The notes under the pieces were generated by a model. It had not been told where the DNA came from and did not search any database. It saw only the letters and a list, made by a program, of their open reading frames with translations. A DNA stretch of 64,000 nucleotides. It comes from Dickeya dianthicola NCPPB 453. Its GTDB lineage: Bacteria > Pseudomonadota > Gammaproteobacteria > Enterobacterales > Enterobacteriaceae. This document shows positions 8,586-17,438 of the stretch, piece after piece. The DNA lies in the NCBI RefSeq assembly GCF_000365305.1, contig NZ_CM001841.1:4476046-4540045 (forward strand), given 5' to 3'. Numbering within the stretch: position 1 is the first letter of the stretch; every line of letters starts with the position of its first letter. Position numbers and translations under genes: made by a program.

Positions 8586-9575
8586 TTAAATATCAATTTG
8601 CTGTATCAGCGCGCAGGAAAGCGTGACCCCCATTCCCATCGAAAAACAAAAATAATTTTTCGCGCGACCGGTTGTAGTTTTCATTAGTGTAGAAAAATTA
8701 AATAATACGTCTGAGCAATACAGATGCCCGTAGTCAGAGACTTGCTGGCTGAATAAGCGATCGCCCATATTCAGACGTTGCGCCATCTGACGTAATAACG
8801 GCAAATTAAGATTGCAGGGGACAAAATAGTCCATTTCGTCCATGCCTATGCCGCTGTCCCTGACGGCATCGACAATAAAACGACAAAATTCATCCAGCAG
8901 GCAGCTATTCAGTTCGGCTTTTTCCTGCCGGGTCATGTTGTCTGGATTATTATAAAAACGGCTCAGGTGCCTGACCGCTGTAAAGGTCACCTGCCACGGG
9001 CTGTTCGCCACATTGAAGAGCGCCGCCACCGGCAGCTCGCCCTGCACACCGACCGTGAAACGGTTGATTTCAGGGTGAAACGCCTTCTCCCCCGTCAACA
9101 ATAGCACCGGCTGGTTCCGGCGAACCGCGCTGTGCCGCACCAGATGCAGCGCCGACAGCGCGCCGGCGCAGTGATTCAGACCCAGCGTCGCGACGTCCCA
9201 GTGTTCCAGCCGCTGACGATGCAGAATCTCATCCAGCCAGTGGCGGTCAAAAAAGGTGTTGTGCGTCTGCGTCCTGGCATAAATCAGCAGCCCTTCCTGC
9301 GAAGGCAGCGTCGGCCAGCTATCAACCAGCCCCGCCACCGCCGACTCCAGCATCGCCTGATGGCTGTCGGAGCGCATCGGCACCGTCTTCAACTGATACA
9401 GCTTTTCCATCACGCGGCGCTGCCCTTCCCGCAGTTGATGCGAAGCCCCCAGCGCCATCAGGGGAAAACGCCGGATGCGCTCCGGCGCTTCATGATGAAT
9501 GTCATTAAGGCAAAACATGCCGGTTTCCGATAAAGTTCGCACGGCTACCGTCCCCATGTCGCACAAAATACTCAT
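8586..9575 (-). CDS. vfmA: KAS III-like (FabH-fold) acyl transferase/condensing enzyme, VfmA-like
   Basis: A thiolase-fold protein of 329 residues in the FabH group. The nucleophile Cys is visible in GLNHCAGALSALH (Cys near residue 137). At the place of the FabH VPHQAN motif it reads VPCNLN, so the usual catalytic His is replaced. Where FabH has the Asn of YGNTSAAS it reads DYGHLYCSD. An altered triad argues against ordinary decarboxylative condensation and for acyl transfer or a changed reaction. The frame opens at 9575, inside the last unit of a tandem repeat with no Shine-Dalgarno sequence; a second ATG at 9557 (MGTVAVRT) is an alternative. It is first gene of the leftward operon that goes on with ACP. 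The name follows Vfm gene order. Confidence 0.75.
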   Translation of the reverse strand: MSILCDMGTVAVRTLSETGMFCLNDIHHEAPERIRRFPLMALGASHQLREGQRRVMEKLYQLKTVPMRSDSHQAMLESAVAGLVDSWPTLPSQEGLLIYARTQTHNTFFDRHWLDEILHRQRLEHWDVATLGLNHCAGALSALHLVRHSAVRRNQPVLLLTGEKAFHPEINRFTVGVQGELPVAALFNVANSPWQVTFTAVRHLSRFYNNPDNMTRQEKAELNSCLLDEFCRFIVDAVRDSGIGMDEMDYFVPCNLNLPLLRQMAQRLNMGDRLFSQQVSDYGHLYCSDVLFNFSTLMKTTTGRAKNYFCFSMGMGVTLSCALIQQIDI

Positions 9576-9674
9576 GACGTTAAATACTCATGACGTTAAA
9601 CATTCATGACACTAAACATTCATGACACTAAACGTTTATGACGCTAAACGTTCACGTTCATGACGCTAATATAG
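9573..9674. repeat. 16-bp tandem repeat, six units, overlapping the vfmA start
   Basis: Unit catgacgttaaatact and variants occur at 9573-9588, 9589-9604, 9605-9620, 9621-9636, 9637-9652 (followed by a 6-bp extra) and 9659-9674. On the coding (minus) strand each full unit reads ATG-NNN-NNN-TAA or TAG then four bases before the next ATG (one unit has ATA). The array therefore creates a ladder of three- to five-codon ORFs leading to the annotated start codon, which is itself part of the last unit. Confidence 0.9.
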
Positions 9675-9888
9675 TGAAGCTATGTCGCAGCAACACCGTT
9701 CATGACCCATGATCGAACACAGCCAATCTGCAGACACTTTGCCAACAAACGAGTTTTGTTTTTATCCGCAATTGCCGACGCTTGGTTTTCAGCGCGTTTT
9801 CGTCTCAAAAATGGGATTAACACACCAAAACATGGGACATCGCCCGCAAAATAGCGAAAAAATCGGTTCGATAACGGGACAGCGCCGC

Positions 9889-9915
9889 AAAAAACGCGCG
9901 GGACGTTCCCGCGCG
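9889..9915 (-). terminator. Rho-independent terminator of indC
   Basis: Reading leftwards, a perfect 9-bp GC stem (CGCGCGGGA at 9895-9903 with TCCCGCGCG at 9907-9915, 3-nt loop) is followed by six T (complement of 9889-9894). It lies 20 bases after the indC stop. The remaining part of 9675-9888 is intergenic and should hold the promoter of the vfmA-like operon. Confidence 0.85.
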
Positions 9916-9934
9916 CGTGGTGTCGGGCGTGTTC

Positions 9935-12900
9935 TCACCCCACCAGACTGGAAGGCGACTGTTGATACTGGATGACGCTCGTCAGTTCGTCTATCCCCGG
10001 CGCTTTCAGCATGCTGTAGTGATCCGCCATCAGCTCCAGCACTGTGGGCGGCTGGGTGGAAAATCCGCCGTGATTCTCGATGAATGAGTAATCGTCGCCC
10101 TGCGCCTTGACGATGGTGACCGGCGCGTTCAGTTGCCGCTGCTGTAGCTCGCTGAAGGTGTAGGTGAACGAGAAGGTCTGCGCCACAATGCGGGTAATAC
10201 GCCGTACCAGCCCGTCATCCAGCGCCGGGTTAAGGCCGGTGATAAAGGCCACAAAGCTTTCCTCGTCGCGCACCGTTTCCAGACAGCGCGCCAGCGCCGG
10301 GTCGGTAATACTGCCGATAAATACCGAGAACAGGATGGTCAGATAACCGGGGTTATCAAAATCCGCCGTACGGCTCATGCCGGCCACCCGGTCATCGCGC
10401 AGTTTCGGCGAGCCGGGCGCCAGCAGATACAAATTCTCCACCACCTCGCCCGCCAGCTCCAACTGCCAGGCGGTTTCGAACGCGACGCGCGCGCCGAAAG
10501 AGTAACCCCACAACGTATATGGCCCGTGCGGCTGGTGCCGGCGAATCAGTTCAATATCTCTGGCGGCCATCTCGCCGATGGTGGCGTAAGGCGCCTCGCC
10601 CGGATTGATGCCGTGAGCCTGAATGCCAAAGAACGGTCGCTCCGCGCCCAACTGACGCGCCAGCAGCCGCAGGTTCATGCAGTAGCCGCCCAAACCCGGC
10701 CAGCAGTAGATTGGCGCCTGGCACCCTTTGGGCTGCAACTGAACCAGGCGGGATACCGGCTCCTGACGCGCGCGGCTCAGCCACGCCGCCAGTTTTTCAA
10801 CGGTGGGCGCCTGAAACAACACCTGCAACGGCAGGCTGGCGTTCAGCGTGGCATTCAACTCATTGATCAGGCTGACGGCGATCAGCGAATTCCCGCCCGA
10901 CTCGAAGAAATTGTCATCCACCGACACCTCCTCGCGTTTCAGCTTCGCCTGCCAGACAGCCATGACCTGATGTTCCAGCGGGTTACGGGGTGCGACGATC
11001 GTCTTGTGCTTCAGCTCGACATTAATATTCGCCAGCGCTTTCGTGTCGATTTTGCCGTTTGCCGTCAACGGCATCTCATCGAGAATCAGCACCTTGTTCG
11101 GCATCATGTAATCCGGCATGAACGCCGCCAGATCATCACGAATCATCTCCGCCGGCCCTTTCATGTGTACGGCGTCTTCCTTCATGCCCTCGCTGTCTTT
11201 CTGCTCATCGCTGATGCGCCCGCCAATAAAGAAATAGTATGGCCCGGTACGATGACCGAGAATCTGCCAGAAACGGCGGGCGGCGGGCAAATCGTTGCCG
11301 GTTTCCGAGCTGTAGCCGGAAGACATCAGCCCGAGATTCAGAGGGTTCATCTGCAGGCGTTGTAGTTTACGCCCCACATGCACGTATCCGGCCCAGCCTT
11401 CGGTCCGGCTGGCGATACTGATGCCAAACGACGAACGTTCATACACCGCCTGATTGATGGCGATAACGTGTTTCTTATCAATGACCTCATCGGCAATGTG
11501 CTGCAAATCGCCGCGAACGTAGCGATAGGTCCCAACCGGCAGGTTGGCGATGTTCGCGCCGGCGGTCTGCACGTAAATATCCAGGTCGTCATCCGCCGGC
11601 AGACGCGGCCCGCACAGCACATCGCAAGCTCCCAGATAGTCATCGTCCGGGTCGATGGTCAACGGCGTCGGGTCCAACGCCGCCGCGTCGCACAACGCCA
11701 CGCCCAAGCCATAACCCGGCAGGACGTTATCCAGCAGACCGATGATATGCCCCATCTCCATTTGCAATACTTCCCGAATGTTATTTTTGTAGATGGGTTC
11801 GATCGCGCTCCTCTTACCGACAAAGTGCAGTCGCAGGCTGCCCGGCGTCACCGAGGTCTGCTCGCTGACCCGCACCAGTTGGTGATGCACCGGCTGGTAG
11901 TAGTAATGCCCGGCGGCCAGCCCGGCCACGCCGTTCAGCTCAAGGAAAACCTGGGTGGCATACAGCGCGCCCGGCGAAGCATAGCTATATTTGGGCAGCA
12001 GCCGTTCCGCACTGGTGAACTGGCCCAGATAACGCAGCCAGTGCCCGAGGTCGTCCAGCGTTAGAGCACCCGGCTGGCGGGATATCGCCGTCAACAACGG
12101 TTCGTGCAGCAGCGACAGAATATCGTCACGGCTTACGGCGCCGCCGTCGTAAAACCGATAGGTTTTGCGGGCAAACGCGGTGCGGCGCTGTTTTTCATCC
12201 GGCTGTTTGCCCGGCAAATCGAGGGTATACGGCTGGCCGGCTGCCGGAAATTCCCGGCAGCCTTTATTCGCCAGTTGCATCATCACCTGTGCCTTATCGG
12301 CTTTGGACTGATGGTGTGAACCGTGATTGCCCTGATCCATCAGCGCGGCTTCACGGGCGTTCAGTTCAATAAACGAAATCAGGTTCTGATAGCCGGTAAA
12401 CGGGTCGTTCCTGACGATCACCGCCGCCGCTTTCACCCATTCATGGGTTTCGATCGCCGAACGGATCTCATCCAGCTCGACGCGATAACCGCGCAGTTTG
12501 ACCTGATTGTCGGCACGGCCGGCGTACTGGACCGTGCCGTCGTGATTCCAACTGGCGATATCGCCGGTCCGGTACAAACGCCGCCCGGAACCGGCCGGCG
12601 CGAACGGATCGACGATGAAACGCTCGGCGGTCAGGTCATCACGATTCAGATAGCCTCTCGCCACCCCGTCGCCGCCGATATACAGCTCACCGGTTTGCCC
12701 GACGGCCACCGGCGTCAGGCAGTTATCCAGAATGTAATAACGGGTATTCGCCACCGGTGCGCCGATGGACAGCGTATCCGGCCCCTGCTGCACGCCTGCG
12801 GGGTCAACCCGAAAAGCGGAACTGTTGATGGTGCATTCGGTCGGGCCGTACAAATTGATGAGTTCGCAATCGGGCAGCGTCTCCAGACACGCCTGCGCCA

Positions 12901-14401
12901 GGTGCTTTTGCAGCGCTTCGCCGCCGCTGAAAATCTGCCTCAGCGCCGGGCAACTAGTCAGGCGTTCGGTGTCCAGCAGCGCCTGCAACAGCGTCGGCAC
13001 GCACTGCAACGTGGTCACCCGATACTCCGCCAGCATGTCCACCAGTTGCTCCGGATTCCGGTACACGCCCGGCTCGCCCATCACCACCCGGCAACCGCAG
13101 GCCGGCGACAGAATTTCCCACTGCGCCGCATCAAAGCTCATTGGCGTTTTCTGCACTATCACCGTGTCTTCATTCAGCCCAAAGGTTTGCGCCAGCCAGT
13201 TCATCTGATTCAGCACGCTATGATGTTCAATCATCACGCCTTTCGGCTTGCCGGTGCTGCCGGAGGTATAAATCACATAGGCCAGATGATGCGATGCGAT
13301 ATCGTTCGCCGGCGCGTCGGGCAGACGGTGCGCATGCTGACGCATAAACGCCTCGACATCGTCCGGCGTCACCACCTGAATTCCCGGCGGCGACAGCGCC
13401 AGCAGCCGCTCGCGCAAATGAGGCTGGGTAACGATAATACGGGTCTGGCTGTTCTCCAGCATATAAGCCAGCCTATCTTGCGGGTATTCCGGCGATAACG
13501 GCAGATAGGCGTTGCCGGACAGCAAAATCCCCCAGGCGCCGGTCATTAGCGCCAGCGATGGCTCGACAAACAGCCCCACGCAACGCTCGCGCTCCGTACT
13601 CTGCGCATTCAGGTAATGCGCCAGCGCGCCCGCCTGCTGATAGAGCTGCCGGTAACTCAGCGACCGATCGCGGAACACCACCGCGGTCTGCTCCGGATGG
13701 CGTTGCGCCCGGTTTTTCAGCCGGTCGGCGAGATTCGCCTCGCCGTCCCACGCCTGGTCGGTCTGGTTAAAGGTATGCAGTACGCATTGACGCTCAGCAT
13801 CATCAATCAGCCGGATATCACGCAGCGTTTCCGCGCCATTTTTCTCGGCGAACGCCGTTATCTGACGCCATACCGCAGGCAGTTTGCGCACCTGCGCCGC
13901 GCTGAAACGAGCCGGGTTAAACCGCAGCGTCAACATGAAGGTCCCTTCACGGCTGACCACATGACAGACCAACGCCCGGACCGGCGCATTATCCACTGGC
14001 GGTTGCCATGTCAGCTCCAGGTCAAAAATATCCTGGCGCGTATGCTGCGCCCCCAGCCTCAGTACCCTGGCCCCCGCATTATTTTCCTGTTGAATGGCAT
14101 CCGCGGTCATCCACGCCATCATATTCTGGATAAAACCGGCAATCGGCGTATCACTACTGAGTTGAATATTCAGTGGAATAATATTTTCACGAATACGGTC
14201 GTCATGTCCCCAGCAGGTTATTTCCTGCGGATGTAAATGAAAACCGACGATCATTTCTTCATTCTGGCTAATACGTGACACCGCCAGCGTCAGGGCGGAA
14301 AATAAATAACGAGCTAGCGAGACATCGTCATGATCAGGTAATAATCCTTTATTCAACACCAATACCGGGTTATTGAATACGTGATGCGAAATGTTATCCA
14401 T
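9935..14401 (-). CDS. indC: Indigoidine synthetase (NRPS, A-Ox-T-TE)
   Basis: A 1488-residue single-module non-ribosomal peptide synthetase that oxidises and dimerises L-glutamine to the blue pigment indigoidine. Domain order: a roughly 200-residue N-terminal segment resembling the C-terminal lobe of a condensation domain; an adenylation domain from about 225, with core A3 YTSGSTGKPKG near 375; a flavin-dependent oxidase domain (about 690-1060) inserted before the last adenylation motifs; A10 LTANGKIDTKAL near 1114; a carrier domain with GGNSLIA near 1170; a thioesterase with GYSFG near 1299. Length and layout match Dickeya IndC. The start chosen is the ATG at 14401 with GAGG eight bases upstream; the ATG 12 bases earlier overlaps that site. 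A phosphopantetheinyl transferase must act on it and is not in the window. PecS controls the cluster in Dickeya. Confidence 0.95.
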   Translation of the reverse strand: MDNISHHVFNNPVLVLNKGLLPDHDDVSLARYLFSALTLAVSRISQNEEMIVGFHLHPQEITCWGHDDRIRENIIPLNIQLSSDTPIAGFIQNMMAWMTADAIQQENNAGARVLRLGAQHTRQDIFDLELTWQPPVDNAPVRALVCHVVSREGTFMLTLRFNPARFSAAQVRKLPAVWRQITAFAEKNGAETLRDIRLIDDAERQCVLHTFNQTDQAWDGEANLADRLKNRAQRHPEQTAVVFRDRSLSYRQLYQQAGALAHYLNAQSTERERCVGLFVEPSLALMTGAWGILLSGNAYLPLSPEYPQDRLAYMLENSQTRIIVTQPHLRERLLALSPPGIQVVTPDDVEAFMRQHAHRLPDAPANDIASHHLAYVIYTSGSTGKPKGVMIEHHSVLNQMNWLAQTFGLNEDTVIVQKTPMSFDAAQWEILSPACGCRVVMGEPGVYRNPEQLVDMLAEYRVTTLQCVPTLLQALLDTERLTSCPALRQIFSGGEALQKHLAQACLETLPDCELINLYGPTECTINSSAFRVDPAGVQQGPDTLSIGAPVANTRYYILDNCLTPVAVGQTGELYIGGDGVARGYLNRDDLTAERFIVDPFAPAGSGRRLYRTGDIASWNHDGTVQYAGRADNQVKLRGYRVELDEIRSAIETHEWVKAAAVIVRNDPFTGYQNLISFIELNAREAALMDQGNHGSHHQSKADKAQVMMQLANKGCREFPAAGQPYTLDLPGKQPDEKQRRTAFARKTYRFYDGGAVSRDDILSLLHEPLLTAISRQPGALTLDDLGHWLRYLGQFTSAERLLPKYSYASPGALYATQVFLELNGVAGLAAGHYYYQPVHHQLVRVSEQTSVTPGSLRLHFVGKRSAIEPIYKNNIREVLQMEMGHIIGLLDNVLPGYGLGVALCDAAALDPTPLTIDPDDDYLGACDVLCGPRLPADDDLDIYVQTAGANIANLPVGTYRYVRGDLQHIADEVIDKKHVIAINQAVYERSSFGISIASRTEGWAGYVHVGRKLQRLQMNPLNLGLMSSGYSSETGNDLPAARRFWQILGHRTGPYYFFIGGRISDEQKDSEGMKEDAVHMKGPAEMIRDDLAAFMPDYMMPNKVLILDEMPLTANGKIDTKALANINVELKHKTIVAPRNPLEHQVMAVWQAKLKREEVSVDDNFFESGGNSLIAVSLINELNATLNASLPLQVLFQAPTVEKLAAWLSRARQEPVSRLVQLQPKGCQAPIYCWPGLGGYCMNLRLLARQLGAERPFFGIQAHGINPGEAPYATIGEMAARDIELIRRHQPHGPYTLWGYSFGARVAFETAWQLELAGEVVENLYLLAPGSPKLRDDRVAGMSRTADFDNPGYLTILFSVFIGSITDPALARCLETVRDEESFVAFITGLNPALDDGLVRRITRIVAQTFSFTYTFSELQQRQLNAPVTIVKAQGDDYSFIENHGGFSTQPPTVLELMADHYSMLKAPGIDELTSVIQYQQSPSSLVG

Positions 14402-14550
14402 TACAATCCTCATACATGAATCAGTAAAAATAAATCAAACAATTTTATTTCAGTATAAATCGCCATATATAACATTTGGCCCCAGACGTCAGTCTTCAGG
14501 CCAAATGCATTTTCAGGACAAATAAAGCGATTAAGAAAATTCAGGCAGAA
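14402..14550 (-). promoter_or_regulatory. AT-rich spacer ahead of indC
   Basis: 149 bases between indB and indC, much more AT-rich than the flanking genes, with no ORF. The size suggests indC can be transcribed from its own promoter as well as from indA. I did not identify a clear -35/-10 pair. Confidence 0.35.
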
Positions 14551-15243
14551 TTAACAATAAGACGCCGGGGAAGAAGACCGTTTTAATAATGCGTGGGCAG
14601 CCCCGACTACCTCGCCAAATGTATCAACAATCACCTGCGGTTCTGCCGCCTTAAGCTGGTCGGTATGATGAATGCCCCAGGTAACCCCGATGGCGACCAT
14701 ACCGGCCTGTTTCGCCATCAGCAAATCGTGGGTGGTGTCGCCCACCATCGCGGTGGTCGCCGCATCAGCGCCCAAACGGGACATCGCCAGCAGCCCCATT
14801 TCCGGGTGCGGTTTGGGATGCGTCACCATGTCCGCGCCCAGTACCAAATCGAAGTACGACCATAATCCGGCCGCCTCCAGCAGCGCCTTTGCACTGACGA
14901 ATACCTTGCTGGTGGCGACCGCCAGCGCATACTCTTGCCTTCTGAGCAAGGTCAGACCCTCCTCCACGCCGGGAAAGACCAGCCCCGGCGCCTGCGGCAA
15001 CACCTGCTCACGAAAAACGGCCTGATACTGCCTGATGGCGGCGGCGACGCTTTCATCTTCGAGCGGCAGCGCCAGAATCTGACCAAAGGCTTTTTCCAGC
15101 GGCATACCTATGGTAGCGCGAATAGCGCGACGGTCCTCAAACGGCATCCCCAAATCACGCAATGTCGTGACAAACGCACTAACAATGCCGCTCGGCGTGT
15201 CGACCAGCGTGCCGTCCAGATCAAAAATCACAAGTGGCTTCAT
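14551..15243 (-). CDS. indB: HAD-family phosphatase IndB
   Basis: A 230-residue haloacid dehalogenase-type phosphatase like phosphoglycolate phosphatase (Gph): motif I FDLDGTLVDT at residues 6-15, motif II Ser/Thr in AVATSK, Lys in HPKPHPE and motif IV GDTTHD. It lies between indA and indC and reads with them, which is the known indABC order of Dickeya. Its exact step is not needed in vitro for pigment formation by IndC-type enzymes. A phosphatase acting on the IndA product is a plausible guess: IndA belongs to the pseudouridine-5'-phosphate glycosidase family. The start at 15243 is eleven bases after the indA stop. Confidence 0.9.
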   Translation of the reverse strand: MKPLVIFDLDGTLVDTPSGIVSAFVTTLRDLGMPFEDRRAIRATIGMPLEKAFGQILALPLEDESVAAAIRQYQAVFREQVLPQAPGLVFPGVEEGLTLLRRQEYALAVATSKVFVSAKALLEAAGLWSYFDLVLGADMVTHPKPHPEMGLLAMSRLGADAATTAMVGDTTHDLLMAKQAGMVAIGVTWGIHHTDQLKAAEPQVIVDTFGEVVGAAHALLKRSSSPASYC

Positions 15244-15254
15244 GAGACATATCC

Positions 15255-16205
15255 TTATGCCTGGTTTTGCTGTCGTAGGTAGTCGGTATGGGCGCGGGCC
15301 AGTTTGCCAGCCAGCGCGGCCGTACTGATCAGCACCGACATATTGGCCTTGACCGTCCGCCCTTGCGTGGCTTTGGCGACGGCGCGCATCAGATACGGCG
15401 TGGCGCCCGGCCCGCGAATACCTTCATGCTCCGCCTGAAGGGCGGCGTCACGGATAATCGACTCCACTTCATCCTTGTCGATGGCCTCATCTTCGTGGAT
15501 CGGGTGGGTAATCAGCACCGAACTCTGGTTACCCAGCTTCCAGTGCATCTCGACGGAACGGGCAATCACCGTGGCGTCATCCAGCCGGTGGGGGCTGTGA
15601 AAACCGCTGGAACGGCAATAAAAAGCGGGAAAATCGTCAGATTGATAGGAAATGATGGGCACGCACTGGGTTTCCAGGTATTCAAGCGTCAAGCCAAGGT
15701 CGAGAATACTCTTGGCGCCTGCGCACACCACCGCGACCCGGGAGCGGGTGAACTGGATCAGGTCGGCGGAAATATCCATCGACCGCTCGGCGCCGCGGTG
15801 TACACCGCCGATGCCCGCCGAGGCAAAGAAAGGAATGCCGGCCAAATCCGCCGCCACCAGCGACGACGCCACGGTGGTCGCGCCCATGCCGCCTTGCGCC
15901 AAAATCACCGGAATATCGCGGCTGCTGGCTTTCGGAATGCCCTTGGTCGAGCCAAACCGTTCAATATCGGCATCCGACATACCAATCAGAAAGCGGCCAT
16001 TTTCGATGCCGATCGTCGCAGGAATCGCCCCTTCGGCACGCACAGCGGCCTCAATCTTTCTGGCCGTAGCCACATTCTCAGGATAAGGCAGGCCGTGGGC
16101 AATCACGGTCGACTCCAGCGCCACCACCGGCTTACCGGTATGCAGCGCCTCTTTTACTTCGCCACTAAACCGCAGCAATTCATTCGAAAAATCCGTTTTA
16201 GACAT
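15255..16205 (-). CDS. indA: IndA, pseudouridine-5'-phosphate glycosidase family
   Basis: A 316-residue protein matching the PsuG/IndA family throughout: [14 protein letters not shown] near residue 30, [22 protein letters not shown], and [13 protein letters not shown] carrying the family's catalytic Lys. PsuG splits pseudouridine 5'-phosphate into uracil and ribose 5-phosphate. The family was also named IndA after this pigment cluster. It is first of the indA-indB pair and starts at 16205 behind a long AT-rich control region. Dickeya indA is a known PecS target. Its role in indigoidine production is accessory and not visible from sequence. Confidence 0.93.
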   Translation of the reverse strand: MSKTDFSNELLRFSGEVKEALHTGKPVVALESTVIAHGLPYPENVATARKIEAAVRAEGAIPATIGIENGRFLIGMSDADIERFGSTKGIPKASSRDIPVILAQGGMGATTVASSLVAADLAGIPFFASAGIGGVHRGAERSMDISADLIQFTRSRVAVVCAGAKSILDLGLTLEYLETQCVPIISYQSDDFPAFYCRSSGFHSPHRLDDATVIARSVEMHWKLGNQSSVLITHPIHEDEAIDKDEVESIIRDAALQAEHEGIRGPGATPYLMRAVAKATQGRTVKANMSVLISTAALAGKLARAHTDYLRQQNQA

Positions 16206-16544
16206 AATATTCTCTCATCCTGGGCGATTATGTCAGGTTATATCCGGACGATGTCGTTCCCGCAGACGCAGGTATGACTCACGTCTGGTATCAATGACAT
16301 AGTCATCATTGGCTTCACGATATTATCGATAACAATACATCCTGAATTATTATCGACTCATATTAAACACCAGTAGCTTATTTTCATCGACTGGCGCATA
16401 ACGTCCTCATTAAATTAAAAAAAATTTCCTGCCTGCAAGATGTTGACTATTGATCTGATAACATAAGTTTATTAGACAATAGGTATATTATTTTACTATT
16501 TCATGTTCAAGATTATTTTGTGATATACAACACAAAAATACTAT
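16206..16544 (-). promoter_or_regulatory. indA control region
   Basis: 339 bases between the pecM stop and the indA start, strongly AT-rich between about 16300 and 16540, without ORFs. It holds the indA promoter and, from knowledge of Dickeya, PecS-responsive sites; I see no copy of the PecS consensus here as good as the one in the pecS/pecM gap. Confidence 0.5.
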
Positions 16545-17438
16545 TTATTTGACAATGCAGTCAGATTGATCCAACTGCTTCACTTTTTTTCTTCTGCCAA
16601 ATAACGAAATATTCTGCACGATAATAATCGCTGAGAAAATGAAAGCCACTCCGACCAATTGCGCGTCGGAAAGCCCTTGCTGAAGAAATAAAAATCCCAG
16701 TAGCAACGCGACCAACGGGCTGAGAAAACCCAACATCGACATAATCACCGGCGAATTAGCTTCAAGACCGGAGAACCACATGAAATAGGCCAGTAAAGAA
16801 CCGGGAATCGCCAGATAAAAATAACCGCCAAGGTTGGTCAGTGTCACCGCATCCGGCAACGGCTCCGTCAGCATCTGCACCGGCAGAATCACCAGCCCGC
16901 CGCAAAACAGCTGCCAGCCGGTAAACGTCAGCATCGTCATTCCGGCCGGGCGGCCCCACTTTTTGGTCAGCACCAGACCGGACGCCATACTCACCGTCGC
17001 CAGCGCCGACGCCGCCAGCCCAGCGGGGTTCAACGGCGCTTTCGGCAGCGAAATCAACAGCGCAATACCGATGCCGCCAGCCACGGCCGCCGCCATCTGC
17101 TTTTTCAGCACCGGCTGCGACAGCAGCAGGAAAGACAGCAGGATAACGATTAACGGCTGAAGCGACCCCACCAGCGCCACCACGCCGCCAGGCAGACGAT
17201 AGGCGGCAAAAAACAGCATCACAAAGAACACACCGATATTGAGCGCGCCCAGTACAAACAAGCGCCACAGCCAGCCGACCGGCGGCAGGGCTTTACCGAG
17301 AATAAGAATAATGCCAGCCGGCAGCGCCCGGATCAGGGCAGCCAGTAGTGGTTTGTCGGCGGGAAGAAACTGGGTGGTGATAAAGTAGGTAGTTCCCCAG
17401 ACACAGGGGGCGTAAAAAGCGAAATCTTTTAATTTCAC
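16545..17438 (-). CDS. pecM: PecM, EamA/DMT-family membrane protein
   Basis: A 297-residue integral membrane protein of the drug/metabolite transporter superfamily with ten predicted helices in two EamA repeats. I chose the GTG at 17438 (reads VKLKDFAFYAP) because GAGGAAGG lies eight bases upstream and the length then equals the known PecM; the open frame extends 73 codons further but those codons cover the pecS/pecM operator. In Dickeya, PecM is required for full PecS function and is linked to indigoidine efflux. It is divergent from pecS and reads toward indA. The C-terminus is basic (GRRKKVKQ), as expected for a cytoplasmic tail. Confidence 0.92.
   Translation of the reverse strand: MKLKDFAFYAPCVWGTTYFITTQFLPADKPLLAALIRALPAGIILILGKALPPVGWLWRLFVLGALNIGVFFVMLFFAAYRLPGGVVALVGSLQPLIVILLSFLLLSQPVLKKQMAAAVAGGIGIALLISLPKAPLNPAGLAASALATVSMASGLVLTKKWGRPAGMTMLTFTGWQLFCGGLVILPVQMLTEPLPDAVTLTNLGGYFYLAIPGSLLAYFMWFSGLEANSPVIMSMLGFLSPLVALLLGFLFLQQGLSDAQLVGVAFIFSAIIIVQNISLFGRRKKVKQLDQSDCIVK

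Noticed and set aside
9573-9674. Possible CRISPR array or phage attachment site
   Set aside because: Units are contiguous with no spacers and no cas or integrase genes nearby; it is a simple tandem repeat.
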